DNA from: CALNZV01 sp942491115
GTDB taxonomy: Bacteria > Desulfobacterota > Desulfobacteria > Desulfobacterales > UBA5852
Direction: 5' to 3'
Length of the DNA stretch: 64,000 bases
Assembly (NCBI GenBank): GCA_942491115.1
Contig: CALNZV010000020.1
Location: 186,001-250,000 of the forward strand
In this document: positions 1 to 7,056 of the stretch, in pieces
Layout of the letters: each line of letters opens with the position of its first letter
How positions within the stretch are numbered: position 1 is the stretch's first letter
The notes under the pieces: generated by a model
The model's input: the letters and a program-made list of their open reading frames with translations, nothing else
Database searches by the model: none
What the model was told of the DNA's origin: nothing
Program-made: the position numbers and the translations under genes

Positions 1-82
1 ATTCGCGGCCTTCGCCGGCAACGGCGATCGTGATCGAATCTCTGTGGACATGTAAACCAACATACTTTACGATCTTTTTCAT
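1..82 (-). mobile_element. IS110-family transposase, 5' end only (cut by window edge)
   Basis: The first 27 codons of a minus-strand gene start at the ATG at 80-82, behind a good AAGGAGG ribosome site at about 93-98. The peptide begins MKKIVKYVGLHVHRDSI, the usual N-terminus of IS110-family DEDD (RuvC-like) recombinases, which normally read GLDVHKDSI. The position of the first catalytic Asp is His here (residue 11), so this copy may be inactive. The rest lies outside the window. The family call is firm for so short a piece; activity cannot be judged. Confidence 0.75.
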
Positions 83-418
83 GGCCTGCCTCCTTGATTA
101 TGGCTCTGTAGTAAGGGATTGTGTGAACGCTTACTATAACCCACGTCTTCAAGGTTTGGCAGGCCTGCTCAACTCTTGCTTGCTATCGCTCAACCATATT
201 GTCGTAATCCATTGTCCAGTTGTTGGGGGCCACCGCCATTGACAGCAAATACTGCTTTGGTTAATTTAGAAGGATATGCCGGTCGTTTAATTGGCGTCTC
301 GGTATGTTGGCTGCATCTGAAACCGCTACACAATTCACTATATTTGACTATTCAGCTTTGAAAAAACAACGTCTTACCTTTTGTCTTTAGTGCAGTCGAT
401 TTTCACAGTGAGGATTAC
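83..418. other. Non-coding leader of the IS110 element; candidate left end and bridge-RNA region
   Basis: No credible gene is present. The stretch lies directly upstream of the IS110 start codon, where members of the IS110 subgroup encode their structured bridge (seek) RNA. Possible pairing is visible: GCCTGCC at 84-90 is complementary to GGCAGGC at 158-164, and GCAGGCCTGC at 159-168 is self-complementary. The true left end of the element cannot be fixed without a second copy. The bridge-RNA role is inference from family knowledge. Confidence 0.35.
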
Positions 419-1222
419 GTGACGCGACCTACTCGCCAACCATGGTCAAGTATCTTTCAGAAACCCCGATTTCGAAGGATTGAGGATCGCACCTATGCCC
501 ATCTGAAAGAGTACTTTCCTCGGCATTGTCAAATTTTGGGTGAAAGACAAATACGATCAGTCATCAGAGATGGCTGGAAAAAAGCGAACGATCACGGTCT
601 GACCCAGGAGCGGTGTACGCGGGCCTATATTGACTTTATGTTTCTGTTGGGAAGTGGCTTTTCCACGGATTTGCTATTTCCATGGGCGACGAAGATTTTG
701 AACGACAACGCCATAACGGATCAGGTCATTCGTATGGATCGATTATATGATCGCGTGTGGAAGTATATCGGTCATATTGCCAACGATTATCGCGACGCCA
801 AGGGAGAGCCCATAACGGCCCGTTTCGTAGAGGAAATTCGTCAACTTCGTCGGGAAAGTGATGCAAAGCTGTCGAGGGCTAATTTCCCAAAATTTTCTCA
901 TGCACTCGATAAACGCTTAAAGCGGGTATTTCCGGCCAAGTATAAGTATGTTGGGCCAGCGCGGGTCCGGAAGCTCATCTCTCGAGCCAGAGCCAGGGCG
1001 AAAAAATATGGTATAACGTCTGAGCGAGGGGTTATGCTCTTCACTGCACAGATGTTTGTGTTGGGCGGCGGATTTGATCGAGACCTGCTCTTGCCGTGGA
1101 TATCCAACGTATTGACCAATCCGAAAATCACTAACCAAGACCAAAGAGTCGATCAGTTACTCTCTGTCAGCGTACATGGACTCAGAACGTGGTGGGATTA
1201 CGACGGTAGCCGAAAGGAATAA
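419..1222 (+). CDS. Duplicated-domain protein, first gene of metallopeptidase cassette
   Basis: 267 aa with no signal peptide or membrane segment. The sequence contains two copies of one helical domain: roughly residues 32-113 and 170-257. Each has the order FP..., a helix, HGLTQER or YGITSER, FxLGxGF, DLLxPW and a closing helix containing ITDQ or ITNQ. I recall similar LGSxFDxDPxxPWA domains in hypothetical proteins near type VI or contractile injection effector genes, but I cannot confirm a match. The GTG start at 419 follows an AGTGAGGA site. The stop lies 3 bases before the next GTG start, so the two genes are almost certainly co-translated. The function is unknown; an adaptor or chaperone for the downstream protein is my inference. 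Confidence 0.7.
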   Translation: MTRPTRQPWSSIFQKPRFRRIEDRTYAHLKEYFPRHCQILGERQIRSVIRDGWKKANDHGLTQERCTRAYIDFMFLLGSGFSTDLLFPWATKILNDNAITDQVIRMDRLYDRVWKYIGHIANDYRDAKGEPITARFVEEIRQLRRESDAKLSRANFPKFSHALDKRLKRVFPAKYKYVGPARVRKLISRARARAKKYGITSERGVMLFTAQMFVLGGGFDRDLLLPWISNVLTNPKITNQDQRVDQLLSVSVHGLRTWWDYDGSRKE

Positions 1223-1225
1223 GCC

Positions 1226-2005
1226 GTGTGTAGGGACAAAAAAAAACCGCCTAAGCCATCCGAAGATGACACCGATTTTGACGATGAGCCCATCGACACC
1301 GACGATGACGATGAACCCGTTGAACCGACCGTCCCTTGTGCCGAACAACATTTTGGCCCGGATGAAATCCATGAGCGGATCACCGAAACCATCAGTAATG
1401 CTGAGGCTCCCAATGAAGCCTGGAACGGCACGTTTGAATGGGATTCAAAATTCTCCTTGGATATTAGCCGTCTGGATTGCACCATTACGGCAACGGTGAA
1501 AATCCGGGTGACCGGGACAATAACAGACCAGCAACTTGATGACTGGCAGTCTGCCATCGAAACCAAATGGAACAACAAAGTCAGCATGGAATGTCCGGAT
1601 AGTTCATGCGCAGATGCCTGTCCGGGAGGATATTCCGTTTGGGTTGACGTCCAGTTTGTGAACTCAGGAGAACATTATGTTGTCGCGGCCCAGACTGCGG
1701 GTGCAACGTCTGACGGTATTAGTGGCCTGGATGGCACAACGGGGATGACGGGCTGGGGTGTGACGGACCTCGTTGACATTACGCACGAATTTGGACATAT
1801 GCTAGGAAATTCTGAAGAATATTTTACAACCAATGGATTTGATTGGACATTTGGAGGAACCCAACTGCCATTTCGAGACCCCAATGGGGCAATCATGAAT
1901 AATCCCGCCAACGATCCGGTACCAAGAAACTATTTTCTAATTGCGGAAAAAGCGGCGATACTCATGGAATTGGGGGAATCGTGTACGACCATTGAGATTA
2001 TTTAA
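1226..2005 (+). CDS. Putative zinc metallopeptidase (HEFGH motif), candidate effector
   Basis: 259 aa. An acidic, Asp-rich N-terminal tail (residues 12-34) is followed by a region with cysteines at 38, 85, 123, 128 and 132. The zinc motif HEFGHMLGNSEEY is at 187-199. IMNNP at 223-227 resembles the Met-turn of metzincins. The usual third His of HExxHxxGxxH is absent; Glu197 or Glu198 could replace it. No signal peptide is visible, so if it acts outside the cell it would need a dedicated secretion route. It starts with GTG just after the preceding stop, with AAGGAA as ribosome site. The Met-turn and the context with an upstream duplicated-domain gene suggest a delivered protease. The family is inferred from motifs only. 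Confidence 0.7.
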   Translation: MCRDKKKPPKPSEDDTDFDDEPIDTDDDDEPVEPTVPCAEQHFGPDEIHERITETISNAEAPNEAWNGTFEWDSKFSLDISRLDCTITATVKIRVTGTITDQQLDDWQSAIETKWNNKVSMECPDSSCADACPGGYSVWVDVQFVNSGEHYVVAAQTAGATSDGISGLDGTTGMTGWGVTDLVDITHEFGHMLGNSEEYFTTNGFDWTFGGTQLPFRDPNGAIMNNPANDPVPRNYFLIAEKAAILMELGESCTTIEII

Positions 2006-2099
2006 GGACGCGACTTTTCAGTTGAACATCCATATCTTTGAATTTTAATGGCCCATTGCGATCTGAGATGTAAAGAAGGTCTGTCCAAAAGGATCCACA

Positions 2100-2549
2100 A
2101 TGAACATACAAGTCAATCAACTTGCCGTAGACGTTTTCGTCAGCCCTCAGATTAACCAACCCGATGATCTGGCGGTGACAGTAACTTTTACGAATCAGGG
2201 AGAAAACGATCTACAGTTAACTGTCCTATTTCATCAATCGCCGACGACCGTGCTGAAAATTCGATCCATTGATCTGGGCCCGATACTTTCCGGCCCCCCT
2301 CCGGTTCCGCCCATAGATGATGGTCAAGTTGGTCGTAAAGTGCTCGCTCCAGGTGAGTCAATTGCGTTGACGTATAAAGGCCGGGACTATTTACAGGGAC
2401 TATCACTACCACCCGGAATTTATCAAGTGAAGTTTCGATACGAGAATACGATCAGCGAGTATAACGATTGGACAGGAAGCATTGAATCGGAATGGCTCAA
2501 CTTTGAAGTCGGACCTCTTGAGGAAGAAAGTACTCCGGAGGCTGGATGA
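2100..2549 (+). CDS. Small beta-rich protein, possible protease inhibitor or immunity partner
   Basis: 149 aa, no signal peptide, no cysteines. Alternating hydrophobic strands (VTVTFTNQGENDLQLTVLF), a LAPGESIALTY strand and a LPPGIYQVKFRYEN strand suggest an immunoglobulin-like sandwich, reminiscent of the BsuPI intracellular proteinase-inhibitor fold. A proline-rich loop lies near residues 61-72. It follows the metallopeptidase gene by 94 bases on the same strand. An inhibitor protecting the producer from the neighbouring protease would fit, but this is inference; it could equally be a structural cargo partner. Confidence 0.6.
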   Translation: MNIQVNQLAVDVFVSPQINQPDDLAVTVTFTNQGENDLQLTVLFHQSPTTVLKIRSIDLGPILSGPPPVPPIDDGQVGRKVLAPGESIALTYKGRDYLQGLSLPPGIYQVKFRYENTISEYNDWTGSIESEWLNFEVGPLEEESTPEAG

Positions 2550-2682
2550 AAGCTTGTGGTGAACAAGGGGTCAAACCGTTTGTTGCATGTCAACCAGTCT
2601 AATTCCATCGGTCCCGAGAACGATCCAATATAACCATTTGAAATAAAATAGAATAATACTTTAAGTCAGCCCTTTATGTAGC

Positions 2683-2718
2683 TATATCGCGATTTTTCGG
2701 GTGAAAAATCGCGATATA
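2683..2718. repeat. Perfect 16-bp inverted repeat with 4-base loop
   Basis: TATATCGCGATTTTTC at 2683-2698 is the exact reverse complement of 2703-2718, separated by GGGT. Two more GC pairs can form outside a single bulged A. There is no following T-run, so it is not a standard intrinsic terminator. It sits about 130 bases after the third gene of the cassette and just before a gene remnant, so it may be a transcription end, a mobile-element end or a protein-binding palindrome. Confidence 0.75.
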
Positions 2719-2789
2719 AGCCGATTGCGTTTCACCACGTTCAATAGCGCCGGCGATAGGTCGAACGGCACGGCCCTTGTCTGCTCTGG

Positions 2790-3053
2790 TTGTTTCCGGA
2801 GCACCGCTATACCTCCGGTCGTTACATCCTTTGGGTGGTCGCCTGGTATGGCCTGTCCAAGATTTTGGAATATTTCGACGGTGAGGTCTTTGCACTTCTT
2901 GGCTATACCCTAAGCGGCCATACCCTGAAGCACTATGCCGCGGCCGTCGCCACCTTCGTGGTATTGCGGATGTTGCTGGTACAGCGGTCCCCAGCGCACG
3001 CACGATTCTTTAAACGATCGGACACCTGTCGAGTATATGGAAAAGAACGCTGA
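2790..3053 (+). pseudogene. Remnant of a ceramidase-like membrane protein (C-terminal part)
   Basis: This frame encodes a hydrophobic stretch with the motif SGHTLKHYAAA preceded by YGLSKILEYFDGEVFAL. That combination I associate with the C-terminal half of bacterial proteins related to alkaline ceramidase or CREST membrane hydrolases. The family's upstream transmembrane segments are missing and there is no good start or ribosome site, so it appears to be a truncated, dead copy. The family call is from memory of the motif and is moderate. Confidence 0.5.
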
Positions 3054-3722
3054 AAACTCTACTTATAAACTGTCTGCTTAACGGGGAAGCTTACGCGACC
3101 ACAAACAAAACCAGAATTATTCGATCTCTTCCAAAGAAAAATCAAAAAAAATGATCTGAACTTGGCCTTAAAGGATTTACGGGCCAAAGGAAGGATAAGG
3201 ATAGAAAAAATACCTACTTGAAGGAAGCCCAAAACGGTATTTAAATTGTGCTAACGTGAAATAATTTCGAAAATTTCGAACTATAAATTGTCAGTCATTT
3301 ATCATAATATCTCATAGTTATAATTTTTTCGAAAATTCGCTTATGTTTTTAGGTATTTTCTGTATGACGCCCAAGAAGCTACAGGTGATTGCATTAATAA
3401 ACAACTTGGCAGTGATATGCTTACGAGTGAAGGCTTCAAAATAAGTCCCCAAACTGCGAGTAATGGCAGTAAGCACAAGCGTGCCAAGTTTACGGACTAG
3501 TTGGAGATGCCACATGCTGAATATTGGACCGGTCGAGCCAAGTGGCGATACTGCATAGTGATAGAGAGCGTCAATATCTAAAATGTAAACGCACCAGCTT
3601 GGGATAATAGGCAATCTTTTTGATAGTCGATTTTAATGCGTTCTATATAGCCTCGATTGGCAACGCCGATTCTTTTCGAATAATATTTCTCTATATCAAT
3701 AGTATTCTATAACTGGCTAATC
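3054..3722. other. AT-rich stretch without a recognisable gene
   Basis: No supportable gene. A 98-codon minus-strand reading frame (3318-3614, TTG start) has no recognisable motif and no clear ribosome site, and could be decayed coding sequence. A 15-base palindrome (TTCGAAA-A-TTTCGAA, 3266-3280) and a related TTTCGAAAATTCG at about 3328-3340 might bind a regulator. Base composition is clearly more AT-rich than the chromosome to the right. Confidence 0.5.
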
Positions 3723-4148
3723 TCAGTTCTTAATTCGTCGAAATCTTGAAGGGCGTACGGGAAGTCTTCTTCTACTGGCAAAAACAATATCATCTGGACA
3801 ATAGGCACAATGAGGGCACATGCATTCACTGCATTCACCCCCCACGCACTCGCAGCATTCATAGTCCGGATTGATCGAATCTTCGATTATTCTGCTTGAA
3901 AGCGCACCAATCATATCCTCAACGGGTAAAACACTGGTCATTAGAATATCAGCATCTGGTTGTAGATTAAATATAGTAACTCCATCACTTAAGTCCTCTT
4001 TCTCAACGATTGCGTCTTGAGGGATTTCCAACAGAAATTCAGCCATCCGAACGGTAACAGTTTTTTTACCATCATCAATAATTTTCCCAGCAACTCTGCT
4101 GTTAGGGGTTGGTAATGCCTTCTTAATTTCATCTATACGGTTTGACAT
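3723..4148 (-). CDS. Cys-rich small protein, candidate RiPP precursor
   Basis: 141 aa in three parts. Residues 1-95 form a leader-like domain with strands (VAGKIIDDGKKTVTVRMAEF) and an acidic helix. Residues 98-117 contain eight cysteines (98, 99, 101, 106, 109, 111, 114, 117), ending in CPHCAYCPDD. Residues 126-140 are a strongly basic tail with eight Arg/Lys. The ATG at 4146-4148 follows a strong GAAAGGAG site. It is the next gene downstream of a radical SAM/SPASM enzyme on the same strand, 113 bases away. Such enzymes commonly modify Cys-containing peptides encoded alongside them, so this is probably their substrate. I do not recognise the family. An alternative is a metal-binding (thiolate cluster) protein matured by the enzyme. 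Confidence 0.75.
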   Translation of the reverse strand: MSNRIDEIKKALPTPNSRVAGKIIDDGKKTVTVRMAEFLLEIPQDAIVEKEDLSDGVTIFNLQPDADILMTSVLPVEDMIGALSSRIIEDSINPDYECCECVGGECSECMCPHCAYCPDDIVFASRRRLPVRPSRFRRIKN

Positions 4149-4261
4149 ATCTCGTCTCCTTTCTGAAAAATCAATTATAAGAAATTAATCATTCAAAGTT
4201 AACCTAAATTTATTGACCGTAAGATAAAAATCTAAAAGTTATAATTTCACCAATTACACAT

Positions 4262-5725
4262 TTATACTGCATGCTGGATATCAGTATGTTGATTGTTTAT
4301 GTTTTCAGTTTGAATCATTTTTTTTGCTAACAAGCGAATATACGACGGTATAATCTCTTTATACAACTCGCAAAAGGGTGATTTCGAGAAAGGGTGACCA
4401 TTTATTTTCAAATTTGTGACTGGGCACCCGCTTGAACAAATAGGAAACCATTTACACCACAAACATTCATCGTCATTTGGTTTCGCCATTCGTTTAACTG
4501 CAGTCCAAGGAAATGATTTATTGCTGGCGAATAAAAGGTCTTTTCCAGGTTTTATTCCCTTATCCTCCAAGTTCATTGGGCAGGAAACTATATTCCCGTT
4601 TGGTTTTACAACGATATGGTTAAAACCTATTCCACAAATTTGCCCATAAGTTGGTTTGTTAAAATGAAGATCAGAGAGTCTAAGCTGTTTAACAAATTCT
4701 AAAGAATATCTGGGCGATTCGAGTTCCTTAAAAGCAATATTGAAGGAATTCGCAAAACAACTGCACACTTTGGCATATTTATCTTTAGTGCCTTTTGAGT
4801 TATTCCAGCTACAATCGGGCTGCTTTACCAGATTGATTCTTGTCTTTAATCCATTTTGTCGAATCCATCGTAAAAGATGAGGAAGACTATGACTACTCTC
4901 TGCGCTTATTGTCGATGTTATGTACGGAACAATATTATGTTCTTTTAATAGGCCTAAATTATTTTGTATGGTTTCCCAGCTTCCGAACTCTGTTTTTTTG
5001 TATATTCTGAAGGTGTTGTGAGCATCCTCGTATCCATCGATAGAAACACTTAAGCCGGTATTCGGTTTTTTTAAAAAACTTAAAATATTATCATTCAAAA
5101 TAGTACCGTTTGTAAGTAATGAGAAGTGCAATTCAGTAGCAGAATCTTCCATGCATTTTTCAATATATTTTTCAAATTTTTCAAGAACTGGAAAAGCCAA
5201 AGTGGGCTCACCACCAGCAAATTTAACCGTCAGCCGTTTCAAATTATATTTTCTTGACGTAAATGCCAAAGACTCAGCAACGTTCTTTAAAATGCTTGAT
5301 GACATGGTAATAGAGCGCTTATCTTCAACAAAGCAATAGCGGCATTTAAGATTACAATTATTCGTTATGTGTAACCAAACCTCTACATTTTGGGGCGGAT
5401 CAAGGATGTAATCATCTTCCAAAATATATGGCAAGAAAGAACCATCTTTACTTAGAAAACCAAGGTTTTTCAAAAATAATAAATTGGCCAAAGTATTTGT
5501 TGAGCAGGTTGCATCGTTTAATGCATTCGATATTTTTTTTCCATTAGAAAACTCTTTCAAAAAAAGCAATGTTTCTTTTTGAACGACAACAGGCCATCCT
5601 TGGTTTGCTGGATCGAATAAAACCCAATGTTTTCTATCGATTTGCTCTTCAAATAGCAAAGCTGAGGCAAAAAGTTTTTCATCAAGGCTAAGGCCATCTT
5701 TTTTTATATTAGCTGTATTATTCAT
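4262..5725 (-). CDS. Radical SAM/SPASM domain peptide-maturase-like enzyme
   Basis: 487 aa. Residues about 30-100 resemble the small winged-helix (PqqD/RRE-like) part that grips leader peptides. The radical SAM cluster motif is CNLKCRYC (C124, C128, C131), followed by FAGGEPTL at 169-176. The C-terminal SPASM region has cysteines at 364, 382, 421, 424, 430, 434 and 452, enough for two auxiliary 4Fe-4S clusters. This architecture is typical of enzymes making thioether or carbon-carbon links in ribosomal peptides. It is the first gene of a two-gene operon with the Cys-rich protein. The DNA is AT-rich compared with the rest of the window, suggesting acquisition by transfer. The exact reaction cannot be told from sequence. 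Confidence 0.85.
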   Translation of the reverse strand: MNNTANIKKDGLSLDEKLFASALLFEEQIDRKHWVLFDPANQGWPVVVQKETLLFLKEFSNGKKISNALNDATCSTNTLANLLFLKNLGFLSKDGSFLPYILEDDYILDPPQNVEVWLHITNNCNLKCRYCFVEDKRSITMSSSILKNVAESLAFTSRKYNLKRLTVKFAGGEPTLAFPVLEKFEKYIEKCMEDSATELHFSLLTNGTILNDNILSFLKKPNTGLSVSIDGYEDAHNTFRIYKKTEFGSWETIQNNLGLLKEHNIVPYITSTISAESSHSLPHLLRWIRQNGLKTRINLVKQPDCSWNNSKGTKDKYAKVCSCFANSFNIAFKELESPRYSLEFVKQLRLSDLHFNKPTYGQICGIGFNHIVVKPNGNIVSCPMNLEDKGIKPGKDLLFASNKSFPWTAVKRMAKPNDDECLWCKWFPICSSGCPVTNLKINGHPFSKSPFCELYKEIIPSYIRLLAKKMIQTENINNQHTDIQHAV

Positions 5726-6230
5726 TTTTATTTTTAGTTTTTTAAATAAATATTATAGACTGGCTAATGAAAAAGATACATTATAAACTTATTTTGAGCC
5801 TTTTAATTTTAACTGGATAAATAAATCGTTACATATGATTTAATATGCGGTTTATTCTATACTTTCATATTACCGACTCGAAACAAGGTAGGCAGTCCCG
5901 CGATATGCGAGTATGCGCATAAATTAAGTACTTTTAGTAGCAGGTTTTGTTCTGAATCCAGACAATTCGATTAGTAGGGCTTTAAAATATTCAAATATGG
6001 TGGCTTTAGGATTGGGAGTTGAGTGAGAAAATAACAGGAGCAGTATAGGAAAGGTGAATAGGAAATAGTTAGATCCATTCCCCGCAGCCAAAAAAGATTT
6101 AGAATATTACTTTATCAGGTAATTATATAATTTGTAAAGAAATATCGAGAGTCAGACAGAATTGTATGTCTATTTTGTGAGCAATTGATTTTAAAAATAT
6201 TTCGACAATTAAAGGAGGAGGAAAGTCCTC
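5726..6230. other. AT-rich intergenic stretch upstream of the radical SAM operon
   Basis: No gene seen. The minus-strand promoter of the radical SAM operon should lie near 5730-5850, which is very AT-rich. The remainder shows many stop codons in all frames and no repeats I could recognise. Confidence 0.5.
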
Positions 6231-6314
6231 ATGGCTTGCCGTGAAACCAAAAATCATGGAATTACAGATCGATTGACTTTAGTAGTGAATTATCAATCAT
6301 TTAGCGCTGGGTAA
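6231..6314 (+). CDS. Possible 27-residue ORF with strong ribosome site inside a hairpin
   Basis: The ATG at 6231 is preceded by AAAGGAGGAGG (6211-6221). Part of this site pairs in a GAGGA-AAG-TCCTC hairpin (6218-6230) that ends at the start codon. The ORF encodes MACRETKNHG followed by 17 more residues and stops at 6312-6314. No homology is recognised. It may be a small peptide, a leader peptide, or chance: the surrounding DNA is decayed and contains a direct repeat. Low confidence. Confidence 0.25.
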   Translation: MACRETKNHGITDRLTLVVNYQSFSAG

Positions 6315-6368
6315 AATTACAGATTACTTGCCACGAAACCAACTATCCCTGAATTACTGATAGATTGA
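6235..6368 (+). repeat. Imperfect 42-base direct repeat pair
   Basis: 6235-6276 and 6327-6368 align without gaps at 33 of 42 positions. Both begin CTTGCC and end GATTGA, and share GAAACCAA and GAATTAC-type cores. In one frame the copies read VKPKIMELQID-stop and TKPTIPELLID-stop, so they may be two decayed copies of the end of the same small gene. They lie about 170 bases from the tRNA genes. Confidence 0.5.
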
Positions 6369-6495
6369 GATAATCCCACAAATACCATGATGGCCAGAAT
6401 CTGCGATTAGCAAATCGTACTTGCAACCGGCATTGAAAATCAAATTGTACTTATAGATGGTGGGGAATAGTATGGGGATAAAACGATATAAAAAT

Positions 6496-6528
6496 AAAGG
6501 GTTAGCCCAAAATATGGGTTAACCCTTT
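6496..6528 (-). terminator. Intrinsic terminator of the tRNA-Tyr/tRNA-Glu transcript
   Basis: AAAGGGTTAGCCC (6496-6508) pairs with 6516-6528 with one G-U pair and a 7-base loop. Read on the minus strand, the hairpin is followed by a T-rich tail (TTTATTTTTATAT), directly after the tRNA-Glu 3' end. The plus-strand side is also T-rich, so it may work in both directions. Confidence 0.8.
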
Positions 6529-6538
6529 GATTTTATTT

Positions 6539-6616
6539 TGGCGTCCCCAAGGGGATTCGAACCCCTGTCGCCGGCGTGAAAGGCCGGTGTCCTGGACCGG
6601 GCTAGACGATGGGGAC
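6539..6616 (-). tRNA. tRNA-Glu (anticodon TTC)
   Basis: The minus strand begins GTCCCCATCGTCTAG and ends GGGGACGCCA. The 7-bp acceptor stem GTCCCCA/TGGGGAC, the T arm with GTTCGAATC, and an anticodon loop CTTTCAC giving TTC are all visible. The CCA end is encoded. It is co-transcribed with the tRNA-Tyr located 9 bases upstream on the same strand. tRNA genes like this are frequent island integration sites, and the AT-rich accessory region starts immediately beyond its 3' end. Confidence 0.95.
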
Positions 6617-6625
6617 GTTTGAATT

Positions 6626-6710
6626 TGGTGGTGGGGGGAGGATTCGAACCTCCGAAGGCATCGCCGACAGATTTACAGTCTGTTCCCTTTGGCCACTCGG
6701 GAACCCCACC
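6626..6710 (-). tRNA. tRNA-Tyr (anticodon GTA)
   Basis: An 85-base class II tRNA on the minus strand. It has a GGTGGGG/CCCCACC acceptor, an anticodon loop CTGTAAA giving GTA, a long variable arm (CGGCGATGCCTTCG region), a GTTCGAATC T loop and an encoded CCA. It is first in the two-tRNA transcript. Confidence 0.95.
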
Positions 6711-6809
6711 ATGAGCAGCAATTGAAAACCGTCGATTCAAGGCAGGGGCGTCTTTACCAGCTGCCCAGGGAATTGACAACAGAAATCTTAACGATGCCCG
6801 AACCGGTTG

Positions 6810-7031
6810 TCAAAGGCCTTCGCCAACCGGTTTGCCGCACTCCCGGCAGCGTTTATCGGGTCCGACAAACCCAAAGCAATCCGGGTCGCTGCAAATAAGT
6901 CGATGTTCCCAGTCCTCGGCAATGACTCGGCCATCGGGCCTGTCGGTGCTGACGTTCCCCTTGGACCGGCTTTTCGATGGTGGGCTCTGTCCCTGGCCCG
7001 GTTGATCCGTTTGACTCGACTCGGAGGCCAT
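6810..7031 (-). CDS. Small zinc-ribbon protein, conserved hypothetical
   Basis: 73 aa. A polar, Ser/Lys-rich first half is followed by a zinc-ribbon-like second half: C47 and C52 (CSDPDC), then C62 and C65 (CRECG). The ATG at 7029-7031 follows a GGGAGAG site. It lies 25 bases downstream of the sensor-like gene on the same strand and is probably co-transcribed. The pattern suggests a structural zinc site. I recall similar short proteins ending in GPDxRCxECGKP in sulfate reducers, but the role is unknown. Confidence 0.65.
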   Translation of the reverse strand: MASESSQTDQPGQGQSPPSKSRSKGNVSTDRPDGRVIAEDWEHRLICSDPDCFGFVGPDKRCRECGKPVGEGL

Positions 7032-7056
7032 TCCCTCTCTCCCTCACACCACCCCG

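Noticed and set aside
3318..3614. 98-codon minus-strand frame (MPIIPSWCVYILDIDAL...)
   Set aside because: TTG start without ribosome site and no recognisable domain; treated as possible decayed DNA.
6711..6790. Possible third tRNA next to tRNA-Tyr
   Set aside because: A GCAGCTGGTAAAGACG-like stretch on the minus strand recalls a D arm but no acceptor stem, anticodon arm or T arm can be built.
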